Origin: Porogramme epimiltina
Taxonomy: Eukaryota; Basidiomycota; Agaricomycetes; Polyporales; Polyporaceae
Length of the DNA stretch: 64,000 nucleotides
Reading direction: 5' to 3'
NCBI GenBank assembly: GCA_900155495.1
Contig: FTLJ01000113.1
Location: 1-64,000, forward strand
Every line of letters begins with the position of its first letter. Positions within the stretch are counted from its first letter, which is position 1. Of this stretch, positions 53,308 through 64,000 are shown one piece after another. The notes beneath the pieces are model-generated. The model made no database searches. It was not told the origin of the DNA and saw only the letters and a program-made list of their open reading frames with translations. The position numbers and the translations under genes were made by a program.

Positions 53308-56300
53308 ATGGGTGTCCCCTCCCAATCATCCGCTGCCGGCGTGCTCGCCCTGCTCTCTGATCCGGAGCCGCTGCTCAAGCAGTACGCGCTGAAGGCACTC
53401 AACCAACTTGTCCCTCAGTTCTGGGCTGAGATCTCGGAGCACATTGCGCTTATGTATGTCGTCATGCCCGCTCACCACCATCTCGCTCACGCGCCGCCCC
53501 GCTAGTGAATCACTCTATGAGGGAGAGGGTCTTCCCCAAGAGGCCCACGACTCTGCAGCCTTGCTTGCAAGCAAGGTGTACTACTACCTCGGCGAATACG
53601 ACGAGGCACTTTCCTTCGCCCTCGGTGCGGGGGGCGCGTTCGTAGCCGACAGCCGTAACCCTGGTGCCGAGGAGTACGTCGAGACTGTCGTCTGTGAGTA
53701 AACCTCTGCGTGGCGCCTGTTTACCCATCTTAACGAACCTTTGTAGCCAAGGCCATCGACCGATACATCCAGAGCCGGACTTCAGAACAAGCGGAGAGCA
53801 AGATCGACCCCAGGTTGCAAGGCATCATTGAGGGCATCTTCCATAAATGCATAGAGGATGGGGAGTACAGGCAGGTATGTATTCTCGAGGTTCCTGTACA
53901 ACTACACTGTCTGAACTTCTTGTGCCACTAGGCCATCGGTATTGCTCTCGAATCGAGGAGGCTGGATATCATCAAATCTATCTACGAGCAAACGCGCGAT
54001 ACCACCCTGCTAACCTACGCCATGGAAGCCGTCCTCGACACCGCATTCCCCCTGGTATTCCGTGACCAGGTCCTCAAATTCCTCTTCCCACTATTCCCCG
54101 CTCCCGCTGGAGACGCGAAGTCGGCGCACGTATACGCGCTCACGCGTATCCTCGTCACCCTCAACTCTCCCGAAATGACCATCAACTTCTTGAACTCACT
54201 TGTCCCCCGTCAAAAGCTGTTGGCGTACCAATTCGCGTTCGACCTTGTGGAGGGTGGTGGTCAGGATTTCCTCGAAGCAGTAAGGCGAGATCTCCCTGAA
54301 GGCAATGAGGTAAGGCAAGCATTCATCGTCAGCTGGGATTGCGTCTCACAACTTGAGCAGGAGACGAAGCCAATCTACGATCAACTTCGCAAGATTCTGC
54401 TTGGTCAAGAGTCAATTAAACTGTACCTGGAGTTTTTGAAGCGAAACAACAAGGTCGACATGTTGATCCTCAAGAACACGAAGGATGCACTGGAACCCCG
54501 CTCTTCGATCTACCACACTGCCCTCACGCTTCAGAACGCATTCATGCACGCCGGCACAACCTCCGATGTTTTCTTGCGCGACAATCTCGAGTGGCTCGGG
54601 CTCGCGAACAACTGGTCGAAGTTCTCCGCGGCCGCCGCTATCGGCGTTATCCACAAGGGGCACTTCCAGGAGAGCATGCACATCCTTGGACCCTACCTCC
54701 CAGCACCGGGTGCAGAGACTAGCACAGGCAGCTCTGCGTACTCCGAGGGCGGTGCACTGTATGCGCTCGGTCTCGTCAACGCAGGGTGCGGAAGCGGGCA
54801 GGATGTGGAGAACTATCTGCGCAACCTCTTGAAGAGCTCTGGCAGCGAACCTGTTCAGCACGGTGCAGCTTTGGGTCTCGGTGTGGCGGGCATGGGTGGC
54901 AAGAGCGGCGAGGCGTACGACGACTTGAAGCAATCGCTCTTCTCTGACTCCGCGATTGCGGGCGAGGCGGCCGGTTATGCGATGGGTCTCATCATGCTAG
55001 GCACTGCAGACGCAACGAGCGCAGAGGAGATGCTCCAATACGCTCGGGAGACCCAACACGAGAAGATCATCCGTGGGCTTGCCATCGGTCTCGCGCTAAT
55101 CTTCTACGGCCGTCAAGAAGAAGCGGATGAGATGGTCAAGTTGCTCATGGAGGAGAAGGTGTGTGCATTCTAATCAAGCAGTCGACCTGCTCACTGACAG
55201 ATGAGACATAGGATCCTATCCTGCGCTACGGCGGTGTCTACACACTCGCCCTGGCGTACGCAGGGACATCTAACAACTCTGCAATCCGTCAACTGCTGCA
55301 CGTCGCTGTTTCGGATACTTCAGACGACGTCCGTCGGGCGGCGGTCACCAGTCTTGCTTTCCTGCTCTTCAAGAACCCTGCCCAGGTTCCCAGGATTGTC
55401 CAGCTGCTTTCGGAGAGCTATAACCCCCACGTCCGCTGTGGAGCTACGCTTGCCCTCGGTATCGCCTGTGCGGGAACGGGCCTCCAAGTATGTATCTTTG
55501 TATCCTCTCAAAGCGATGCTCTAGTCTCTGACGCCTCTTCATAGGATGCTGTTGATATCCTTGAGCCCATGACGCGTGACAGCGTCGACTTCGTTCGCCA
55601 AGGTGCCCTCATCTCTCTCGGCATGATCTTGGTAGAGCAGTCTGAAGCTTCGTCACCGTCACTCGCATCTACTCGCGCGCTGTATGCGAAGATCGTCTCC
55701 GACAAACACGACGACCCCATGGCCCGTTTTGGCGCAGCTCTCGGTCAAGGTCTTATCGACGCCGGAGGTCGCAACGTTACCATCAGCCTGCAGAGCCGTG
55801 CTGGGAGCCGCAACACCTCAGCAATCGTTGGCATGGTACTATTCTGTCAGTTCTGGTACTGGTACCCCCTTGCCCACTGTGCATGCCTGGCATTCGAGCC
55901 CACCGGTATTATCGGCCTGGACGAGAACCTTAAGGTATGTCCGGTGATCCGCGTTTACCCCGACAGGACTAACCGGCTGTTCCAGGCTCCTAAGTTCGAC
56001 TTCGCCTCAAATGCGAAGCCGAGTCTGTTTGCATACCCGTCCTCGACGAAGCCACCCAAGAAGGAAGCCGTCACCAAGGTTGCTACCGCGGTTTTGTCAA
56101 CAACGGCGAAGGCCAAGGCCCGTGAGAAGAGGAAGGCTGCTGAGCAAGGAGAGGCCGTGCCAGCGGTAAGCAAGGCGCAGGGAACTGATTGAGACGAAAC
56201 TGACCCTATTTGAAGGACGAGAAGAAAGATGGCGACGTTGAGATGAAGGGCGTCGACGCGTCAACATCCCGCCATGGCGACGTCTCTCCCATCTCTCTTG

Positions 56301-56784
56301 CTGAGGGTACCCCGAGACCACGCAAGTCCGAGCCCGCGTCAGAAAAGCTTTCCAACTTCTCTCGCGTCACCCCTGCGCAACTCGCCTACGTCAGCTTCTC
56401 GTCTGAGAGCCGTTACCAGCCAGTCCGCGTGGTGTCAACACGCCCAAGTCCTTCAGCCAAGGCTCTCAAGACTCCCGCATCTGTTGCACTTGCAACGGAA
56501 CGGTATGCAGGCGGTGGCGGAATTCTTATCATGGCCGACACACGCCCTGACGAGGAGGGTGAGTACATCGAGTTTGAGACTCAGCCGGCCGCACAGCCCG
56601 CGCCGGGAGGCGCAGTACCGCAAAACCCCCCGCCCACGACGCCGGGGCGTCATATTGCTCTTGACGAGAATGCGCCCGAGGCGGATCCACCTGAGTCGTT
56701 TGAGGTATGTAACTTGACTGCGTACATGCTTGACTGTGTTGCTGATATGGTCTGGAACAGTACCCCTTCGATAATGATACGTAG
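53308..56784 (+). CDS. RPN2: 26S proteasome regulatory subunit Rpn2
   Basis: Ten exons, 53308-53453, 53506-53693, 53747-53874, 53932-54309, 54361-55158, 55212-55487, 55545-55934, 55986-56165, 56216-56704 and 56761-56784, give 998 residues. Family marks include [10 protein letters not shown] near 50, [20 protein letters not shown], then PC (proteasome/cyclosome) repeats from ~420 to ~800 such as [25 protein letters not shown] and [16 protein letters not shown], and the block [24 protein letters not shown]. Rpn2 is the large scaffold of the 19S base and docks Rpn13. The last 24-nt exon (YPFDND) gives the conserved acidic-aromatic C-terminus. Intron 4 (54310-54360) is 51 nt and stop-free; it was removed because family proteins lack that insertion. 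A Lys/Ala-rich region near 800-850 is variable. Confidence 0.95.
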
Positions 56785-57064
56785 ATGGCAATGTCGTGTA
56801 TTACATACCTCGGACTTATCCAATTCACTTCCAACTTCTTCTCGTCTCAATGTGTGCTATTTTCTCATGTTCTCGTCAAACCGTGTGTGAGATCGCAAGT
56901 CGCCATAAGCTTTGCCATTGACATCACTCTTCATGCACCCGTGACGGAATTTGTCGGCCCGTCCTGAGAATAGCTCGTTCAGTTCACTACATGAGTAATC
57001 CGCAACCTGATCCCGTTCGCCTCTCTTGATCCCGTACCCTCACACAGGGCACTCAGTAGCAGAC

Positions 57065-58207
57065 ATGTCCTCCGAGCGCGTTCGCGTTGCCATCCTCGAT
57101 GATTATCAAAATGTAGCGTTCAAATTCGCAGACTGGTCGAGCATACAAGATCGCCTTCTCATAGACTCCTTCCCGGACACAACTGCCGACGAAGATGTCC
57201 TTGCCAAGAGGCTGGAACCCTACACGATCATTTGCGCCATGAGAGAGCGCACGAAATTCAACGCATCTCTGCTGGATAGGCTTCCCAACTTGCGCTTCAT
57301 CGCCACGACAGGGCCGTACAATCGGGGTATCGACGTCGCTTACGCGAAGTCCAAAGACGTCATCGTCTCTGGAACCCTTGGCAAAGGCAACTCGACGCTC
57401 GAACACATATGGGCCCTCCTTCTCGCTACGGTTCGCTACATCACGGTCGAAGACGCGCGCGTCAAGGCGAGCGCGGTCCCGTGGCAGGCGACGATCCCTA
57501 TGGGGCTTTCTGGGCGGGTCCTTGGGTTGGTGGGGGCAGGCAGGCTTGGTGCTGCGACGGGCAGGGTGCGTAGCGGTCGTCTGTGTCCCTATCAGTTATC
57601 CGTATTCCGGATATCCCTGACCACATGACCATAAACAGATCGCAAAGGCGTTTAACATGGAGGTGATTGCGTGGTCGCCGAACCTAACCCCGGAGCGCGC
57701 AGCGGAGGCTGGAGTGGGGTATGTCGCCACAAAGGAGGAGCTGTTCAAGCGCAGTGACGTCGTGTCGGTGCATATGGTTTTGTCCGAGAAAACGTACCGG
57801 ATGATCTCCGCGGCCGATATAGCCCTTATGAAGCCGACCGCGTTCCTCATCAACACGTCTCGCGGACCCCTCGTGGACGAGCCTGCTCTGATCGATGCGT
57901 TGAAGGAGAGGCGGATTGCGGGGGCGGGACTGGACGTCTTCGATGAAGAGCCGCTTCCGCTGGACCATGTCCTGCGCAAGCTGGACAACGTGACGCTGAG
58001 CCCGCACACGGGATATGTGAGCGACTCTAATTACGAGGTACGTCTTGATCTTTCGGGTAGATGATGAATTCGACTGGCTTGTAGCCGTTTATCAGATGAG
58101 ACAAATTGCTGATCATGGCGCCGTGACTGGAGCAGGTCTTCTGGGGTGACACGGTCGAGAACATCGCCGCGTTTCTCGACGGGCATCCGTTGCGCGTGAT
58201 GGGGTAG
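57065..58207 (+). CDS. D-isomer-specific 2-hydroxyacid dehydrogenase family protein
   Basis: Three exons, 57065-57565, 57639-58037 and 58136-58207, give 323 residues. The NAD-binding motif GLVGAGRLGAATG is at ~155. The catalytic Arg, Glu and His are visible in NTSRGPLVDEPAL, GLDVFDEEPLP and SPHTGYVSD. The family includes D-3-phosphoglycerate, glyoxylate/hydroxypyruvate and D-lactate dehydrogenases, reducing 2-keto acids with NAD(P)H. The short length (323) and lack of an ACT domain argue against a serine-pathway SerA/Ser3 enzyme. The true substrate is unknown. No targeting signal is seen, so a cytosolic enzyme is likely. The upstream in-frame ATG at 57026 would add 13 residues. Confidence 0.9.
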
Positions 58208-58441
58208 AGGGTTGGGGGAGAAAGCTTTCGTATTGTATGTTTTGTCTGGACGACAATGTACGATAGTTGTGCGTCGCTTTGGTAGCCAAAACAAAAGAGT
58301 GTTCGCGGCAATTCGAGTCAAAAGGCGCGTGACTGTGACCGACCACGCCGTGTCACGATCTTTCACTGGATTTGGATTGTCTCTGCGCGTCGAGGTCCTC
58401 CTTCCGGCCACAGACCATCTTGACCTCTAACATCCACCATC

Positions 58442-60323
58442 ATGGAATCCCGTTCTGCCAACCGCAAGAATGGTGCGTGTCCCCGCCACTGTCGACGCGT
58501 CCTTGCTAGGATACGCTCTGCGATCTCAGTCACTAACCCTCGCGATTCTATAGACTATAAGAGCAAGAGCGGCTTGAAGCAGGACGAGCTCCGCCGCCGC
58601 CGCGAGGATCAGCAGGTCGAGATTAGGCGACAAAAGAGGGAGGAGAACATTTCCAAGAGGCGCAACTTCCTCCCCAGCGCGGGCCCCGATTCTGACGATG
58701 AGAGTGGCGTAGGTAGTTGGGAGTCCCCAGTACGTCTTATCAGACTCATGCTCATCATGTTGCATGTACTTACCGTTTCTACAGCTTGCAGAGGACATGA
58801 TTGCAGGCGTGTTCTCCGATGACGCCGATCGTCAACTCGACGCGACGACGAAGTTCCGGAAACTGCTCTCAAAAGAAAAGAACCCTCCCATCGAACGCGT
58901 CATTGAGTGCAGTGTGGTCCCCCGCTTCGTTGAATTCCTGCGTGGCGACAACCCTCTTCTGCAGGTACGCGTTTGCTGACATCTACGCGTGTATCCGGTC
59001 CGACTGACCACTTTCCACCTTCAGTTCGAGGCAGCATGGGCTCTGACCAACATTGCTTCCGGGACGGCCGACCATACCCAAGTTGTGATCAGAGCGCAAG
59101 CAGTTCCTGAGTTCATCAAACTTTTGTCTTCACCCGTTCCGGATGTGCGCGAGCAGGCCGTGTGGGCTCTGGGCAACATTGCAGGAGATAGCCCCAACTG
59201 CCGCGATTACGTGCTGCAGCAAGGCGCACTCCGGCCCCTTCTCAACCTCTTGAGCGAGAACAACAAGCTCAGTATGCTTCGCAATGCAACCTGGACGCTG
59301 AGCAACTTCTGCCGGGGCAAGTCGCCTCAACCTGATTGGGATTTGGTACGTTCTTCGACGTCTCTTCTGTGTCCTGTCCTAATGTTTCATTGTCTAGATC
59401 TCGCCTGCGTTGCCCGTGCTCACTAAACTGATCTACTCTCTCGACGATGAGATCCTCATCGACGCTTGCTGGGCGATCTCCTACCTCTCCGACGGTTCGA
59501 ACGATAAGATTCAGGCTGTCATCGAGTCCGGAGTCTGTAGACGTCTCGTGGACCTCCTCATGCATCCTTCAACATCTGTCCAAACCCCCGCCCTCCGCTC
59601 CGTTGGCAATATCGTCACTGGCGATGATCTCCAAACGCAGGTCGTCATCACCTCCGGTGCTCTCCCTGCCTTGCTCTCTCTTCTTTCGTCGCCCAAGGAC
59701 GGCATTCGGAAGGAGGCATGCTGGACGATCTCGAATGTCACTGCGGGTTCGCCGCAGCAAATTCAGGCCGTGATTGACGCAAACATCATCCCACCTCTTA
59801 TCAACATCCTTCAGAATGCCGACTTCAAGACCAAGAAGGAGGCATGCTGGGCGATCTCGAACGCTACCTCTGGTGGCCTTCAGGAGCCTTCCCAGATTCG
59901 TTATCTCGTGTCGCAGGGCTGCATCAAGCCACTTTGCAACCTTCTCGAAATGATGGACAACAAGATCATCCAGGTTGCGCTCGATGGTTTGGACAACATT
60001 CTCAAGGTCGGAGAGATGGACAAGGCTGCCCAGGGCCCCGGCGCACAAAACCAGTATGCGAACTTCGTCGAGGAGGCTGGTGGAATGCACACGATCCACA
60101 ACCTCCAGCAACACGACAACCTTGAAATCTACAAGAAGGCGTTCAATATCATGGACAAATACTTCCCCGACGACGACGAGAGTGCTCCCGTCGACTCGGC
60201 GGGCGGCGCATTCCAGGTGCGTACCATCATTCCAATATATGCGCTCTATTTCTCACTCCTGCGTAATAGTTCAACCCTGAGGGTGCTGCTCCCCCGCCTG
60301 GTGGCTTCAGCTTCGGGCAGTGA
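58442..60323 (+). CDS. SRP1: Importin alpha (karyopherin alpha)
   Basis: Six exons, 58442-58472, 58554-58729, 58785-58964, 59025-59345, 59398-60216 and 60270-60323, give 526 residues. The N-terminal importin-beta-binding domain is Arg/Lys-rich ([30 protein letters not shown]). It is followed by ten Armadillo repeats with the NLS-binding Trp/Asn ladder ([70 protein letters not shown]). A Gly/Phe-rich tail ends the protein. It carries classical NLS cargo into the nucleus with importin beta. Most eukaryotes of this clade have one such gene. The first exon is 31 nt; junctions are unambiguous. Confidence 0.98.
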
Positions 60324-61139
60324 AGGATGTATTGTTGTGTAGTTCTTGTCGTGATCACCGGCCATCCTTTCTTCATCCTTTTCCTCCCTTTCCGCATCGT
60401 GTAGTCTTGCAGCACCATACAGAATATCAATCGCGACGCGTCTACCGCAGTCATCAGGATAGGAGTCTTCTCTATCTCTGGGTGCTGCAGCCCCCGTCCG
60501 CTGTTTCATAGTCACGAACCTCTACGTGTATATCTTCCTGACGACGACGAAAGTATGTATCATGTTCTAGAATGTTACGGGTTGCTGGTGGCTGTATGCA
60601 CAGGCCATCTGTAGTGGTAATTAGCGCCGAGGCCATGTTTCCCATGTATAGCGTGCTCGGCATTGAATAGGGATTACTCGCAGGGAATCAAGTAGTGAAT
60701 GTCATCTCGAAGGTGTTTCGGCTTCCAGATTCAACTTCTCTGATATGACTCCATCTCTGAGAAGGTGGAACATTCCCTTAAATTGTGATCATACATGATG
60801 TTCTTGCCCACCACCTGACGTGTGATGAAGGCCTAACTGTTCAACTACGTCTACACGCCGTCCGCTGAAACATTACCGGAGAGAACGCGCAAGATCGCGT
60901 GAGCCATGAGGCAAGCTTCGCTCATGAGTTTACCTCAGGGCGACTGTTTAGTACTTCCCTATGTTACACAATTTCCCAAATTTGCCACGTTCACGACACA
61001 AGGCGGTCCGCCCTGGCGCGGAAGACAGGCATGTGCTCTTCCATACGTCGATAAATAGCGTTCCGGTGACTCATGTCCAGGCCTTGTCCTGGGGTATATG
61101 AATGCGCGCGAGCAGAAATCTGTTGGCAGCCGGGCCAAG
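60324..61139. other. Spacer after importin alpha
   Basis: 816 bp, AT-richer than the neighbouring coding DNA. It holds the importin alpha 3' UTR and the promoter of the methyltransferase gene. I see no gene, RNA or repeat. In-frame ATG 61098 could add 14 residues to the next protein. Confidence 0.5.
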
Positions 61140-61954
61140 ATGATCCTTCTTACCTCAACACTTTACACCCCCTTGCTCAAAGTGCCTATACTGCTATCCA
61201 CTACTATACTAGGATATGCAGCCACTGGGGCACCCCCAAAGGCTGCCCATGTGCCTCAAGAGCTCAAAGTCGCAAAGCCAGATTTTATTGCACACACCCT
61301 TACGATTCAGTATGTGTTTACGAGGTCCACTATGGTACGTACGCGCATACGGCCTGAAGTAATGATGTGAACTGACTGCACTATCTCAAGGGTGCATACT
61401 GTGCGCTGGCTCTTGTAGAGTCGGCGGTTATCCTCGCGCAGACCTTCCCAGGGTCCACCATCGCGGACGCCATCCTGTCTATTTTTGCACCGGGAGGGCA
61501 GACCTTGTCGCTTCGCATGACGCCGGCCTTCCTCGCGGGGAGCGCACTCACTTTTGCGGGCGCGGCTTTCCGCCTCCAAACAAGACGCATCCTGGGCGAG
61601 CATTTCACTGGGCAGCTCTCCATCAAGAAGGGTCACCGGCTCGTCACATCAGGACCATATGCAGTGGTCCGCCACCCGAGCTACACAGGCGCAGCCATGC
61701 CCAAAGTGGGCAGTGCACTAGCGTTGCTTGCAACCTCGGGTTCGTACTTCGCGCAAATGCCGCAGGCTCCAGGGTGGGCGGCCCCAGTCAAGGCAACTAT
61801 GTTGGCGGCCGCTGGATACTGGATACTGGTGTATTTGGTGGGGGTGCCCCGAAGGATCATGCACGAGGAGGCCATGCTGCGGGAAGAGTTCGGGGAAGAG
61901 TGGGAGGCCTTTGAGCGAAAGACGCCGTGTAGAATCATTCCTTTTATTTGGTAG
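61140..61954 (+). CDS. Isoprenylcysteine carboxyl methyltransferase (ICMT)-like integral membrane protein
   Basis: Two exons, 61140-61334 and 61391-61954, give 252 residues. The N-terminal half has two or three hydrophobic helices. The C-terminal catalytic core shows the ICMT pattern: HRLVTSGPYAVVRHPSYTG (AdoMet and substrate region), a long membrane segment, then RIMHEEAMLREEFGEEWEAF (the EE..L...FG..Y/W motif). True Ste14 enzymes methylate farnesyl-Cys on a-factor and Ras/Rho proteins in the ER. Agaricomycetes have several ICMT-like paralogs of unknown substrate, and this one lacks the full N-terminal helix set, so it may be such a paralog. The start is uncertain (61098 or 61140). Confidence 0.8.
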
Positions 61955-62321
61955 AATGTCGATGGTGACTATCTGATCTGTCGTTACCTTCGAAGTCACT
62001 TGGATAGCTTCCGCATCCGTGGAAGCCTCATGAATATTGATAGGCACGCTACGAGGTCATAGGCTACAACCTTGTATGAATGGTTGTCAGTCGCTTTTGA
62101 TAGTTGCGAATCACATCAAGGTCACCTACCAGGACATCCAGGGAATACTGGCTTTCACAGGTGGAGACCTTGGATAGGTGCCCACGGGGTGACGCGAAAA
62201 AAGCGAGTACGATTGTGCTGTACCGAATCAAAGCATGCAAATACAACAATATTGAAACACAAGTTTGCGGCTTTCGGGGATGCGTTCTGTGGTGGGTCAC
62301 ACGCACACTCTTCGAGTAAGA
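61955..62321. other. Convergent spacer between ICMT-like gene and LSM5
   Basis: 367 bp between convergent stops. No feature beyond expected 3' UTRs. Confidence 0.5.
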
Positions 62322-62823
62322 CTACGCGTCCTCCGGTCCAGAGCTACCGGGAATAAGCTACAATTGGGCAAAAAAGGACCTTTAAGCGATCACAATTTTA
62401 AAGTGACGAGGATAGATACCATGCAGATATTGTTCCCGTTAAGCAGTGTTTGGTTTAGCTTCGTCTTCTTGCGCCCTTGAGCGTTTGTCTCACTGTGAGG
62501 TGACATGAGTTAGGGTATGTTGTTTTACTAGAGGCCACGTAAGCGCGCAAATGTTGACTTACTACTCTGTTACATCCTCGAGCACCATATCTACCATTGT
62601 GTGTTAGTTTTACTGAGAGAAACAAAATATCAAGGGCAAAATCACTCACTGACGAAGTCATCGAACCCGAGGAGCGTGCCAGTGAATTCCCTGTCGTTCT
62701 TCATGATGACCCAGATGCGCGACCCAATGCATCTATCGATCAACTCTGAGGAGGAAAGAGTCAGACAATAGGTCTATAGAAGACAACCACGAACGCACCG
62801 AGCGGGAGGATTTGAGACGCCAT
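62322..62823 (-). CDS. LSM5: U6 snRNA-associated Sm-like protein LSm5
   Basis: Five exons, 62823-62799, 62745-62650, 62590-62563, 62492-62420 and 62357-62322, give 85 residues. The Sm1 part reads [20 protein letters not shown] then [20 protein letters not shown], and Sm2 reads [17 protein letters not shown]. These are diagnostic for LSm5, which sits in the cytosolic LSm1-7 decapping ring and the nuclear LSm2-8 ring that binds the U6 snRNA 3' end. The first exon has only 25 nt. The last exon ([11 protein letters not shown]) was found by searching for the missing end of Sm2. A 217-bp divergent promoter is shared with MRPS16. Confidence 0.94.
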
Positions 62824-63040
62824 GTTGTCGTCGTGTTGGTTGGGGACAACCTACTGAGCACTGGACGGTTCCCTTTTTCGTCTCCCAAGGTGAACGGCTC
62901 CGTGGGCCCGACAATTCCGGAGTTTCTGCCTCGGGCGCTTGCTCACATGACCGTGATGCGACACCCGACACCGTTTGCTGTTGCGCCTCCAAGTGCCGTC
63001 TCCGACCTCCACCCCCCTCTGTTGTTTCCTGCCTCTCATC

Positions 63041-63439
63041 ATGGCTGTACGCCTGCGAATGGCCATGCACGGAGTGCGCAATAACCGCATCTTCCACATT
63101 GTCGCCGTCAACCAGCGCAACCGGCGAAACGTCAAACCCATCGAGCTCCTCGGAGTCTACAATCCTCGCCTCAAGCCTGGCGAGACGACCAAAACTGTCG
63201 AATGGAGCGTACAGCGGCTGCGGCATTGGATAGATGTCGGTGCTACGCCTAGCAAAACAGTCACCAAGCTACTGGAGATGGTGAGTGTCCAAGTGTGGTG
63301 GATCACTCCTTACTTGAGTGCTCACAACGGAGCCGTAACCTAGGCTGGCATCCCAGCTACACCACAACCGCGCGCACCGACCGTCACCTCTCCGCCAGCT
63401 GCTACTGCGCAGACGGCTTCCGCGCAACCCTCATCGTAG
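63041..63439 (+). CDS. MRPS16: Mitochondrial small ribosomal subunit protein bS16m
   Basis: Two exons, 63041-63280 and 63344-63439, give 111 residues. MAVRLRMAMHGVRNNRIFHI matches the start of bacterial S16 (VxIRLxRxGxKxxPxYxI), followed by FHIVAVNQRNRRNVKPIELL, GVYNPRLKPG and VQRLRHWIDVGATPSKTVTKL. S16 binds 16S-type rRNA in the small mitoribosome subunit. As in many mitochondrial S16 proteins there is no cleaved leader; the N-terminus itself is basic. The C-terminal ~30 residues are Ala/Pro/Thr-rich and come from a separate exon. Confidence 0.95.
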
Positions 63440-63630
63440 TCCGCGCCGCCGCCAGGAGACCCATATATTACGGCGACAGTACAGTACATAATACGAGAGC
63501 GCCCTCGACATTAATCGTCTCTACCCTCCGACCGGGTCGTGTTACATACATTGGCACTCCATGGCTACGCCGCGGACTGGGAGGAGACATGGTGGCAAGA
63601 GCAGAGGGCTGGGTCGAGCGCAGCAGAGCT

Positions 63631-64000
63631 CTACGATGACGCATTTTGTTGTTTGGTCAATAGGCTTACAATCTCATTATGCCCTGCGATTTCTGCCAGC
63701 TCCTTCGCCGTGTACTCGTCTTCGTCCTGAGTCGAGACATGCGTTAGGGTGAACTCGTGGACGGAAGATCTTATGGGTACCTTTATCATTGCATCTGCCC
63801 CGCGCTCTAATAATGCCTTCACCATCTCAAAGTGTCCGCGGTCTGCAGCCAGGTGTAACGGCGTGTACCCCTGGGATTCTCTTCAAGACGAGGTCAATCT
63901 GTGGGCACGAGAGTCACCTACATTTTCGTCCACTGCGTTTATGTCTGTCTCCGAATGCTCCTGCAAGTATTCCGCTAGCCCCTCGACGTCTCCAGCAATG
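63631..64000 (-). CDS. Ankyrin-repeat protein, C-terminal part (5' end outside window)
   Basis: Three exons are visible: beyond 64000 to 63922, then 63870-63781 and 63726-63631, with the TAG at 63631-63633. The ~88 residues contain about two ankyrin repeats (DVEGLAEYLQEHSETDINAV, ENGYTPLHLAADRGHFEMVK, GADAMIKDEDEYTAKELAEI). The closing repeat with AGHNEIVSLLTK is like the end of ACBD6-type acyl-CoA-binding ankyrin proteins, but the N-terminal domain is outside the window, so this is only a suggestion. The introns are 51 and 54 nt. Confidence 0.8.

Noticed and set aside
1..64000. Search for CRISPR arrays, insertion sequences, retroelements, rRNA and viral or toxin genes
   Set aside because: No long direct repeats, reverse transcriptase, transposase or similar coding signals were seen by reading; a repeat search by program was not possible.

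Overview
The window is nuclear DNA from a filamentous basidiomycete, most likely a wood-decay Agaricomycete such as a polypore. The evidence is short introns (about 48-85 nt, many genes with 5-19 exons), GC-rich coding DNA, close gene packing on both strands, and fungal families such as Zn2Cys6 factors with a long final zinc loop, a Notch-free CSL factor and MIM2. I rebuilt 31 protein genes by joining open frames across GT-AG (and a few GC-AG) introns. The exon lengths of every complete model sum to a whole number of codons. I found no rRNA, tRNA, CRISPR array, insertion sequence or transposon.

Layout. 1-5.4 kb: 3' end of VPS18, CGR1 (-), and a large low-complexity protein. 6.2-10.6 kb: SEC39 (-) and NIP7 (-). 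10.8-14.7 kb: urease accessory UreD and a Dal5/allantoate-type permease. 15-19.6 kb: mitochondrial m-AAA protease and a PP2C phosphatase with a mitochondrial-type leader. 19.8-26.3 kb: cytosolic-type gamma-glutamyltranspeptidase (-) and a divergent Zn2Cys6 regulator. 26.6-29.7 kb: VPS20 and the U-box cyclophilin PPIL2 (-). 30-38 kb: PPR protein, MIM2 (-), sugar porter, MRH4 helicase. 38.7-49.2 kb: TMEM198-like membrane protein, an orphan, a CSL factor, and a DXD glycosyltransferase. 49.5-53 kb: RPE1 (-), a small secreted protein, COX13 (-). 53.3-64 kb: RPN2, D-2-hydroxyacid dehydrogenase, importin alpha, ICMT-like methyltransferase, LSM5 (-), MRPS16, and an ankyrin protein (-, partial).

Most genes are housekeeping: trafficking (VPS18, SEC39, VPS20), ribosome and RNA work (CGR1, NIP7, LSM5, PPIL2), proteasome and nuclear import (RPN2, importin alpha). 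About seven act in mitochondria (AFG3-type protease, PP2C, PPR, MIM2, MRH4, COX13, MRPS16). The only functional theme I can argue for is nitrogen scavenging between about 10.6 and 26.3 kb: UreD, a ureide-type permease, GGT and a Zn2Cys6 regulator, with clusters of GATA-factor motifs upstream of the permease and between GGT and the regulator. This is an inference.

I did not find an obviously new multi-gene system. The most unusual features are in gene structure: a predicted 5-nt microexon that supplies the third zinc cysteine of the Zn2Cys6 factor, other exons of 9-20 nt, three GC-AG introns, and three frame-preserving introns without stops.
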